From Sporocytophaga myxococcoides DSM 11118 (GTDB lineage: Bacteria; Bacteroidota; Bacteroidia; Cytophagales; Cytophagaceae): 64,000 nucleotides of DNA. A program made the translations under genes and the position numbers. How positions within the stretch are numbered: position 1 is the first letter of the stretch; every line of letters begins with the position of its first letter. Under the pieces are notes generated by a model, which had not been told where the DNA came from, searched no databases, and saw nothing but the letters and a program-made list of their open reading frames with translations. The DNA lies in NCBI RefSeq assembly GCF_000426725.1, contig NZ_KE384560.1:186001-250000 (forward strand), given 5' to 3'. Below, one piece after another: positions 35,011 through 43,000 of the stretch.

Positions 35011-35688
35011 GTGGTAACGAGATACAAGCAAGCTAAAAGGAAATTCAATATCTTAAAAAGTACAGCAATGATTCTTTCTGTACTTTTTCATCCTGTAATA
35101 TTGCCAACCTATGTGTTTGCTTGTTTGATATTTTTTGCTCCGGCTACTTTCAGTACGCTGAGCGAACAAGGTAAATATTATCTCTTGCTGCTTATATTTA
35201 TTACAACCTGCATTTTACCCATTTTCCTTATGACCATCTTTCTGCAACTCACAAACAGAACGATGAATCTCAAAACTTTTTTTATGGGAAACAGAAGGGA
35301 AAGGATTGTTCCTTACCTTATAACTGCGATATTTTATAGCAGTCTGGCATACTTTTTTGATACCTATCTGCACATGAGTGGTCTTATAATTTATCTGATT
35401 GCTGCTATAGGAGTTACCATTCTGGTGCTGGCTTTGATCACTCTTTTTTATAAAGTAAGCGCTCATTCTACCGGTCTTTCTGGATCTATTGTAATATTGG
35501 TAATGCTTTCAATGAGATTTACAGATAATGATTTGTTCTATCCTATTTTAACTTTTATTCTGATATCCGGTTTTGTCATGAGCTCCAGGCTATTTCTTAA
35601 AGCCCATACTGGAATGGAAGTCGTGACTGGAGTTTTAACAGGATTTATTGTTAACTTTTGCATATTTTATTTTCTTTTAATCGGATAA
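35011..35688 (+). CDS. PAP2-like membrane protein with altered catalytic motifs
   Basis: A 225-residue protein with about six transmembrane helices. It resembles the PAP2 lipid-phosphatase fold of Bacteroidota: NRRERIVPY (about 92-100), YKVSAHSTGLSG (about 146-157, in place of the usual PSGH) and SSRLFLKAHTGMEVVTG (about 191-207, close to the SRxxxxxHxxxD motif but with Glu for Asp). Activity is therefore uncertain. It starts with GTG at 35011, two bases after rpoN, and ends 8 bases before the enoyl-CoA hydratase gene, so the three may be cotranscribed. Confidence 0.75.
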   Translation: MVTRYKQAKRKFNILKSTAMILSVLFHPVILPTYVFACLIFFAPATFSTLSEQGKYYLLLLIFITTCILPIFLMTIFLQLTNRTMNLKTFFMGNRRERIVPYLITAIFYSSLAYFFDTYLHMSGLIIYLIAAIGVTILVLALITLFYKVSAHSTGLSGSIVILVMLSMRFTDNDLFYPILTFILISGFVMSSRLFLKAHTGMEVVTGVLTGFIVNFCIFYFLLIG

Positions 35689-35695
35689 CAAGGCT

Positions 35696-36472
35696 ATGTA
35701 CCAGCATATTTTATTGGAAAAAAAAGGTGGAGCGGTCAGATTAACTCTGAACAGGCCGGAAGTGTATAACGCTCTTAACGAAACCCTCTGCAGAGAAATC
35801 CAGCAGGCTTTAAAAGAGATTAATGAGGATAAAACGATAAAGGTTTTAATATTGACGGGAGCAGGAAAGGGCTTTTGCAGCGGTTTAGATCTGAAGTCAA
35901 TAAATATTAAAGATGCCAGTGTATCGGATGTTGTTAAAGAGCTGTTTAACCCTATAGTAACAGGGATAAAAACGCTCAATATACCTGTAATAGCATTGAT
36001 AAACGGACCGGCAGTCGGAGCAGGATGCTCATTGGCATTGGCCGCAGATATGGTGATTGCAAATGAAAATGCAACTTTTGGGTTTACCTTTGTAAATATA
36101 GGTCTGATCCCGGATACTGGTATTTCTTATTTTTTGCCACGATTGGCTGGCAATCTCAAGGCATTTGAGCTATTTGCTCTCGGAAAAACAATCCTTGCTA
36201 CCGAAGCTCAGCAATACGGACTTGTAAATTCTGCAGTCAAAGTCGAAGAATTGGAAGAAACTGTGGATAAATTAGTAGCGTATTTTGCAACTGCTCCGAC
36301 CAAAGCCATTGGTTTTATAAAAAAACTGGTGACGGAATCAAGTGAAAACACCTTGTCTTCTATGCTAGATCAGGAAGCTAAGTTTCAGGAGAAAGCTGCT
36401 CACACAAATGACTTTAAAGAGGGCGTTGCAGCGTTCGTAACTAAAAGAAAACCTGATTTTAAAGGAGAATAG
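35696..36472 (+). CDS. Enoyl-CoA hydratase/isomerase (PaaG-like)
   Basis: A 258-residue crotonase-fold enzyme. The oxyanion-hole segments are GKGFCSGLDLKSINI (about residues 60-74) and PAVGAGCSLALAADMVIA (about 104-121), and a catalytic-loop segment is FTFVNIGLIPDTGISYFLPR (about 129-148). The Asp in PDTG and the ending FKEGVAAFVTKRKPDFKG are typical of 2-(1,2-epoxy-1,2-dihydrophenyl)acetyl-CoA isomerase (PaaG). No other phenylacetate genes are near, so a general enoyl-CoA hydratase role is equally possible. Confidence 0.88.
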   Translation: MYQHILLEKKGGAVRLTLNRPEVYNALNETLCREIQQALKEINEDKTIKVLILTGAGKGFCSGLDLKSINIKDASVSDVVKELFNPIVTGIKTLNIPVIALINGPAVGAGCSLALAADMVIANENATFGFTFVNIGLIPDTGISYFLPRLAGNLKAFELFALGKTILATEAQQYGLVNSAVKVEELEETVDKLVAYFATAPTKAIGFIKKLVTESSENTLSSMLDQEAKFQEKAAHTNDFKEGVAAFVTKRKPDFKGE

Positions 36473-36488
36473 AAGCCTTTTAGCCTTC

Positions 36489-37196
36489 CTAAAAAGAAGA
36501 AATCGTTATTCCAACAAGAAACGGAGTTGCTTCTGGTCCTTTGTTATCTTTAAAGAGTTTGTTTAAGCTGTAGTATCCATATAAGCTTAACCCCCCAATT
36601 CCTATCCTGGCAGTAAGACCATAGCGAAACCTGTTTAAGTTAAAATCTCTTATTTCTTTTTCCTTAATGGTTTCATCATTTTCTTTGAATTTGACTTTTG
36701 TCATTGATTTTAAAAGAAGGCCAGCTTTAAAACCTACGGCTAATTTTACAGCCCTGGGCCAATACCGTTTAGACTGAAATCTTAATTCAAGCGGAGCATC
36801 AAGATAAGTTAGGCTAAGTTTTGACTTTTTGTATGTTTTTTCAGGATCCCTATCTACAAAGAATACTAAAGAGTCCTGAGATATAAATAGATTGGTGTTC
36901 TTTGCCGAAAAGGAATAATTATCAAAGGCTATACAGAGTCCGGAAGTGAAATACAATTTTTTGGAAATTTTTATATGAGAATAGTGACCAAAAGCAGCAC
37001 CTCTTGATCCCCAGGCTCTTAAATCTAATGCTTGAGGGTGATCTGACCATTGATTTAAATAAAGATCTAACCTGAAAGCCCTTATAAGGTGCCTTCCTTT
37101 ATATTCGTCATGTTTGGAAAGGGTATCAGTAGTAGTTTGTGCACCGGCAGCAAGGGCAAAAAGGAGAAAAGAAAGGTTAAAAAAGATTTTTTTCAT
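36489..37196 (-). CDS. Outer-membrane beta-barrel protein (porin-family-like)
   Basis: A 235-residue exported protein with a signal peptide (KKIFFNLSFLLFALAAGAQ). The remainder is rich in alternating beta-strands, e.g. LYFTSGLCIAFDNYSF, SLTYLDAPLELRFQSK and LTARIGIGGLSLYGYYSLN, ending with ...PFLVGITISSF, the aromatic-terminated last strand of an outer-membrane barrel. Family members are called porin-family or outer-membrane-beta-barrel proteins (PF13568-like). Function unknown. It converges with the enoyl-CoA hydratase gene. Confidence 0.8.
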   Translation of the reverse strand: MKKIFFNLSFLLFALAAGAQTTTDTLSKHDEYKGRHLIRAFRLDLYLNQWSDHPQALDLRAWGSRGAAFGHYSHIKISKKLYFTSGLCIAFDNYSFSAKNTNLFISQDSLVFFVDRDPEKTYKKSKLSLTYLDAPLELRFQSKRYWPRAVKLAVGFKAGLLLKSMTKVKFKENDETIKEKEIRDFNLNRFRYGLTARIGIGGLSLYGYYSLNKLFKDNKGPEATPFLVGITISSF

Positions 37197-37297
37197 GAAG
37201 CGAGTTTTACTTTTGGTAAACTTAGGTAAAAAAGGAATTGTTTTAGGAATTGTTTGAAGTAATTTGAATTCTATTTTAAAATAGCAGATTTATTTTA

Positions 37298-37305
37298 TAA
37301 ATTTG
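37298..37305 (+). promoter_or_regulatory. -7 promoter element of tRNA-Arg
   Basis: TAAATTTG fits TAnnTTTG and stands 20 bases before the mature tRNA. No TTTG with good spacing is visible upstream. Confidence 0.5.
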
Positions 37306-37324
37306 CACTCCTTAATTGGAAAAT

Positions 37325-37398
37325 GCACTCGTAGCTCAATTGGATAGAGCATCTGACTACGGATCAGAAGGTTTGGGGTTCGACTCCCTACGAGTGCA
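37325..37398 (+). tRNA. tRNA-Arg (anticodon ACG)
   Basis: A 74-base cloverleaf. Acceptor stem GCACTCG (37325-37331) pairs with CGAGTGC (37391-37397), discriminator A at 37398. The anticodon stem TCTGA/TCAGA encloses CTACGGA, anticodon ACG at 37359-37361. The T arm contains GGTTCGACTCC. The CCA tail is not encoded. It decodes CGN arginine codons after A34-to-inosine editing. It marks the border between the conserved region and the accessory PKS region. Confidence 0.97.
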
Positions 37399-37400
37399 CG

Positions 37401-37432
37401 AAAGGCAGTCATTTTAAAATGATTGCCTTTTT
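37401..37432 (+). terminator. Intrinsic terminator of tRNA-Arg
   Basis: Stem AAGGCAGTCATTTT with AAAATGATTGCCTT (one G-T pair), directly after the tRNA, followed by five T residues. Confidence 0.88.
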
Positions 37433-38498
37433 AATTTTAAGGTAAGTAGTTCTTCATTTGTCTTGGATATTAGTCACCATTCAGCTTTAATAATTTAATT
37501 AAAATAAACCTTCCCTATCAAATTGAAAATTTGCATGGTGCCAAGCCAGATTATTACAGCAGGAATGAGGAACTTTTTTATTATTGTTAAAAACATATTC
37601 AAGTAAAAATTTAAAATCCATTAAAAAAATAAGTATTCAATATCTCTTCAAAGATAACTCGATAACACCACGGATCACATCTATTAGATTTCTCTTCGAT
37701 AAATAAGTCTTTATTCTTCTCCTCTCAAACATGATATTTTATAAGGTTGAATATGTAATTTATGTCTAATCTTATAAAACTATATTTCAGTATTCTTTCA
37801 ACTCCGATATAAAAATCAATAAACACATAATGATTATTCTTTATTGAATGATTTAAGGATAACATAAAATCTTCTGTCTTTCATAAAAAGCAAGCTGTAT
37901 AGCACTCTGAAAATTATAAGAGAAATAGGCGTATGCTATTTTCAAAATGATAAGAATGCTTTAATAGATTGGAAATATCAAGTGATATTTTGTTGACATC
38001 AACTCAGATAAAAACATATCTTGGGCAAAACCTATATGACATAAAAATGAAATATCAAATGATAAGGCCAGAACTTAGAAGCTAAAGTTTAAGATCACAT
38101 ACAAAAATTAATGTTAAATAATTTGTTAAGATATTGTTGATAGCATTTAGACTTGAGATAGCTTGAATCATTGATATTCTTAATGAAAAGAATATATGTC
38201 AAATGAAGAATTCTTCTAAAGTATGCTTACAGGTTTTTAGACATAATTAAAAATTATTTTTCAAATTGATGAGATAACTTATCCTTCTAAATGCCCCTGT
38301 TGATGCGTCTTTTAAAAAATATTTATTCGTCGAAGACAACTAAATATTCAAGCGATTTAATTGTGGATTGCTTTATGACTCTATGACTTTATAGACGTAT
38401 GTTTAGCCGAATGCTCAAGTAAAAATATGCCAAAGAGTGTTTTATTTTGATGTTTAAACATGTTCATATTCAGCTAATTTTTTGTTAAATCTTTGTTG
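37433..38498. other. AT-rich stretch of about 1070 bases without genes
   Basis: I see no credible gene, RNA or IS remnant. It is very AT-rich and full of short stop codons in all frames, in contrast to the coding DNA on either side. It separates the tRNA from the tandem NusG-like leaders and could be decayed sequence or a long regulatory region. Confidence 0.5.
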
Positions 38499-38506
38499 TA
38501 AATTTG
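38499..38506 (+). promoter_or_regulatory. Possible -7 element upstream of the NusG-like leader copies
   Basis: TAAATTTG fits TAnnTTTG and lies about 100 bases before the first leader copy. Two TTTG sequences are present upstream (38481 and 38492) but at shorter spacing than usual. If used, the transcript would read through all three leader copies. Confidence 0.35.
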
Positions 38507-38602
38507 GAGAACCAAAAAATAAAGTATAGTTTTCGAAACAATCAGTAAAGCTCAATAATCATTAGGATTTTTTCTTGTTAAACTTGTCAAAAGCTCATAC
38601 TT

Positions 38603-38838
38603 GCTAATTGACCAAGCGAAGCTATATTTAATCACACTATTCAATAAGAACCGCCTATGCTTAAAACATATAAATAGTAATCCAATCTACGATGATGTAG
38701 GTATTCTGATTTAAAACCTGCATTAAAAGCAACCTTGTAAGTCTTTTTAACCGCGCCAGAAGCGGAAAGAGCAGTTGAACGTGAGATATCATTAGGAGTT
38801 AAGATGTCTTTTGACCAGCATCAAAAACATAGCTAATC
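38603..38838 (+). pseudogene. Leader copy A with decayed NusG-like gene start
   Basis: The leader motif GCTAATTGACCAAGCGAAGC (38603-38622, continuing TATA) is followed 54 bases after its start by ATG (38657) after ACCGCCT. From there the sequence aligns with the start of the intact gene at 39241: GATGT..GGTATT, then ACCGC.CCA..AGCGGAAA at 38751-38768 (104 bases after ATG; 101 in the intact gene), AGCAGTTGAACGTGAG and GATGT again. Stop codons and frame shifts abolish translation. It is a broken paralogue of the antiterminator gene. Confidence 0.72.
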
Positions 38839-38911
38839 AATAACCACGTACTTTCAACTCGTTTTTCAATAAATTAATATTTGTAATTTTTCTTTGTCAG
38901 AAGCACTGTCT

Positions 38912-39190
38912 GCTAATTGACCAAGCGAAGCTATATCAATCTTAGAGTACTTTGAAACCGCTATGCATTCTGATAAGATAGTAATCCAAGTTACAATTGA
39001 TGTTAGTATTTAATTTGTAAATCCAGCATCAGAAACAAACTTGTGGATTCTATATGCATGCATAGAAGCGGGAGGTAATTTTAGCAGCTATAATTAGTTT
39101 AGATGTTTCCACTTAACATATAAACTGTAGCTTCAATATTCACATCTTTTTGAACAAATAATTATTAAAAATTTTTCTTGTCAAAGCATT
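38912..39190 (+). pseudogene. Leader copy B with decayed NusG-like gene start
   Basis: The leader motif at 38912-38935 is identical in all 24 bases to that of copy A. ATG lies at 38963 after ACCGCT. GATGTTAGTATTT and AGAAGCGGGA (39065-39074, 104 bases after ATG) align with the intact gene, but the frame is destroyed and similarity is weaker than in copy A. The segment ends at the third leader. Confidence 0.68.
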
Positions 39191-39194
39191 GAAT

Positions 39195-39218
39195 GCTAAT
39201 TGACCAGGCGTAGCTATA
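39195..39218 (+). promoter_or_regulatory. Leader motif of the intact antiterminator gene (third copy)
   Basis: GCTAATTGACCAGGCGTAGC with TATA differs at two of 24 positions from the motifs at 38603 and 38912 and lies 46 bases before the ATG. Upstream all three share TTTTTCTTGTCA-like sequence. It may be a regulatory RNA or DNA site of the UpxY/LoaP type. Confidence 0.6.
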
Positions 39219-39240
39219 ATGAATTTAAAGAGAACCACCT

Positions 39241-39807
39241 ATGTCCACTACATTCAAACAGAAATCCCAAATGGATGTTGGTATTTCTATCTTAGAACCG
39301 ACATCTAAAAAAAATTGGTATGTATTTCACACCGCACCAAGAGCGGAAAAAGTAGTTCTACGTGAATTGTCAAATAAGGGGTACGATGTTTTTTTACCAA
39401 TAACAAAGACTTTAAGAGTCTGGAACAATCGGCAGAAAAAAATTATAGATCAGGTACTTTTCCCAAGCTATATTTTTGTAAATACAGAAGAAAAATACCT
39501 TCCTAAAATATCTCAAACACCTAAAATCACTACTGTTATACATTGCGGCGGTAAACCCTCAAAAATCAACAATAAGTGCATTGAAGGAATTAAGAATATG
39601 TTGGACTTAAATCAGGAAGTTTCCATAGAGGCCAATTTTTCTGAAGGAGAAAGAGTAAGGATTGTAAAAGGACCGTTGACTGGTTATGAAGGAGTCCTTT
39701 TGAGACAACAATCTAAAACAAAGTTTGGTATCAAATTGAAAGAAATTAATCAGACAGTATTTATTGATATTTGCACTAGTTTGATTGAGAAAATACCTTC
39801 GCTTTGA
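39241..39807 (+). CDS. UpxY/LoaP-type NusG-like transcription antiterminator
   Basis: A 188-residue specialised NusG paralogue. The NGN domain (about residues 25-125) reads NWYVFHTAPRAEKVVLREL, KGYDVFLPITKTLRVWNNRQK and LFPSYIFVNTEEKY. The C-terminal KOW domain (about 133-180) contains FSEGERVRIVKGPLTGYEGVLL. In Bacteroides, UpxY proteins promote full transcription of long capsule operons, and LoaP does so for trans-AT PKS operons in Bacillus (known of those families). Here the gene directly precedes a PKS operon over 24 kb long, so an antitermination role on it is the natural inference. General housekeeping NusG lacks this placement. Confidence 0.88.
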   Translation: MSTTFKQKSQMDVGISILEPTSKKNWYVFHTAPRAEKVVLRELSNKGYDVFLPITKTLRVWNNRQKKIIDQVLFPSYIFVNTEEKYLPKISQTPKITTVIHCGGKPSKINNKCIEGIKNMLDLNQEVSIEANFSEGERVRIVKGPLTGYEGVLLRQQSKTKFGIKLKEINQTVFIDICTSLIEKIPSL

Positions 39808-40061
39808 AGCTTCAGCATAAGGTTTTAAACATGGATTTTCGCATATTGCTTTCCCCAAAAACAAAACAATAACCTTGTCTGCAGCTGCATTAGAAATAAT
39901 TTTAAATTATTATTCTGCTACTTTTTTAGCGGAATGATCCTCGGGGCTGGAAGTATAAAAAACAATTTTTAAGGCTCTTGCTGCATATATGTTTAGCTTG
40001 ATTATAACATAATTTAAGCTGAATACCTGCTATAAAATCACAATTAATTCTTGAGAGTAAA
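39808..40061 (+). other. 254-base spacer between antiterminator and PKS genes with stem-loop
   Basis: Noncoding AT-rich RNA leader. A 12-base-pair stem ATTATTCTGCTA (39909-39920) with TAGCGGAATGAT (39927-39938; two G-T pairs) has a 6-base loop CTTTTT. It lacks a T-run after it, so it is not a standard terminator. It could be the recognition hairpin for the antiterminator. Confidence 0.55.
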
Positions 40062-43000
40062 ATGTTAGATAAAGAAATATTATTAGAATCTACGGAGTCT
40101 TATCTTAAGTCTCTTATATCTGAGGTTGCCAATATATCAATTGGAAATATTGTTGCATCAACCCCATTTCAGGAGTTAGGGATTGATTCATTTCGCATCT
40201 TACAAATCATCAAGAAATTGGAAGAAGAATTTGGTACTTTGCCAAAGACTTTGCTTTTTGAAAATTTCAACATAAGTGATTTAAGTCAATATTTTGTTAA
40301 TAAACATGAGCAAACACTTTCTGAAAAATTTGCGAAGGGAAAGCAAGCGGTTTCTTTTGTTCATTCAACAAAGCCTTCATTAAAGCCAGCAGAGAGCATT
40401 TCAAAGCCTGTTGTTACATATCCAACAAATATATCTTCGAGAGTAAGTCCAATTCTCATATTGGAAAAAGATGCTTATGCTCATCCTGAATTGAAGACAT
40501 TGGTTAAAGACCTATTTGATAGATATAAAAATGAGGGGTCTTCTTCCAGAGGAACAAGAAATATTGCTCCCAATATTTTTATTGGTAGTGCAAGACGTGG
40601 GTATTTTAATTATAGCAGAAGTAAAAATATAATTTTACTTTATACATATACAGGACCCAAAGAGTACTTCCCTGCCATTGCAGAGGAAATGTATCGATAT
40701 TGTGTCAGTCATAATTTCGAACTTAACATCTTTTCTCCAGATCAATTAGAAGCTGTTGGAGGTGTCGCTTTTTCTTCTACTCCTTTTGGAGTCTTGTCAA
40801 GGGTAGTAAATATAAAAGAGTTTACTCTTCAGGGAAGCAAGATGCGGCGCTTACGATATCAAGTATCTAAATTTGAAGATGCAGGTAAGTGCAGAACAGA
40901 GGAATACCAGAGCGGTACTAATAAAGAGACAGATACTGCTATTGCTGCCATTATTGATCAATGGTGTGCTCCTAGAACAATGGTCAACCCTCTCATTCAT
41001 ATTGTAAAAGAGGAAATCGTTGCTGGTAATTTAAGCAGTGAGCACAGGCTTTTCACTACTTACCTTGATGATGTCCTGCAAAATGTTATCCTTATCTCTA
41101 AGTTGTCATCAGAGGAAAATGGCTATCTAATGGACTTAGAGTTTTATCCTCAAACTATGCCCTTGGGAGGACTAGAGTTTGCAATTGTTAAGATAATAGA
41201 AGTGCTGGCGGCGGAAGGTTGCGACATGTTAAGTTTGGGAGGTACATATGGTTGTAAATTAGAACCTTCTTCTAATGCAGACCCTTATTTGGACAAGACA
41301 TTAGACTATTTGAGAGAGCAAAAGATTTTTAATGATGAAGGAAATCTTCAATTTAAAAATAAGTTTCGTCCGGAAAACAGAACAGTTTTTATTTGCCGTC
41401 CTAAAGAGAATAGTAATCCTGATAATGTAACTGATATTATCATGATGATTGCAGATCCTACAAAAATGCAAACCTCAGATGTGGAGAATCATACCTTTAA
41501 CAAATCTAATCTTCACGTTGCTTTACCCGCAGAGAAGGAAGAGATGCAGAAGGTTTCAAGTACATCTGTAGTTACAGATATTGTCTCATGTGAAGCTGGT
41601 GAAAAAGGAGTGATGATTGAAGGTGAGGAGAGATCAATCATTCTATCAGATTATGGATATAATCCATTAAACATACCGGAGAATAAAGTTGAGTTTGATT
41701 TAAAAACAGATTCATGGGCTCAATTGGAAATGCCCGCAATACAGAATCAAAATCAGTATTTATATACGCAGCTCCAGCAATCAGTCGATTTAAATGAAAG
41801 TATAAAAGGTGTTTTCCCTTTTAAATATTTTGCATTTACCACATCTGGTCGCACCGCGGAACGCGCTTTCTTTAAATCATGGTCTAAAAAAGGTATTGTT
41901 CCGCAGAACTTACTTTTTCCAACTACAATCTTCAATCAAATCGATAATGGTTTTAAGCCTTTGGAATTGCCACATCCAGAAGTCTTTATTTTAGATTCAA
42001 AGGATTTATTCAAAGGAAATTTAAACTGGGACGCGTTTCAAAAGCATATAGAACATGATCCAAAGTCAATTGCGTTTGTTATAATTGAAACGAGTGACAA
42101 TGCAGCAGGTGGAGCTCCTGTCTCTATGCAACACCTGTGGGATTTGAAATCATTGCTTTCTAAATATTCAATTCCTTTGGTTATGGATGCAACCAGAACC
42201 GTAGAGAATGCCAAATTTATAATTCAGCATGAAAAGGGATTTGCAGGAAAGAATATTTGGGATGTTGTTCGTGAGATTCATTCTACTGCGGATGCGCTTA
42301 TCTCAAGCTTAACCAAAGACTTTTGTGTAAGTAAGGGAGGGCTGATCGCAACCAATGATCCTGTTCTTTATAATAATATTCAGAACCTTATTCAGGAAGA
42401 AGGAATAGGTTTGGATGTGATAGAAAAGAAATTTATTGCTCTTTCATTGAACAACCTAACTAAGATAGAGAACCGCATACTGGAGAGAATAGAGTCTGTG
42501 AATTTGATCTGGAATGCATTAAACAAACATGGTGTTCCCGTAATGCAGCCTGCAGGTGGGCATTGTGTATTAATTGATGTTAATCAGGTAGCAGAGTTCA
42601 GGGGTTTCAAATATCCTGTTGCTTCGTTTGTTGCCTGGATGTTTTTGAACACCGGAATTAGGGCAGGTGCGCATAATGCAGGAATGCAAAAGAATACTTC
42701 AATTAATAACCTAGTACGTCTTGCAATTCCTGTTGGTTTAAAGCGAAGACAAAGTGAGGAAATAATTAGTAGACTAATATCACTTTTTGAAAGGAAGGAA
42801 AATATTCCTGAAATTATATTAGAAGGGAGTAGCACGGAATCTATAGGTGATATCAATGCTAAGTTCAAATTACAAAGCTATCATAATGCTTCTGGTAAAA
42901 TTGTTCCAAAAACCTCTGTTCCAATTTCTGATCATGAAGGCCAACTGTTTCTTAAAGATCATAGTTTGACTTCAGCACCGAAAGGAAAAGAGACAACATT

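Noticed and set aside
38603-39218. Three evenly spaced 24-base repeats as a CRISPR array
   Set aside because: Spacing is about 283-309 bases, the intervening DNA is itself homologous between units, and no cas gene is near; they are duplicated gene leaders.
39909-39938. The leader hairpin as a standard intrinsic terminator
   Set aside because: No T-run follows; the T residues are in the loop.
41640-42810. The PLP domain as an aminotransferase of the usual PKS type
   Set aside because: PKS aminotransferase domains are class III; here TSGRTAERA, DATRTVENA and TKD fit the beta-eliminating lyase family instead.
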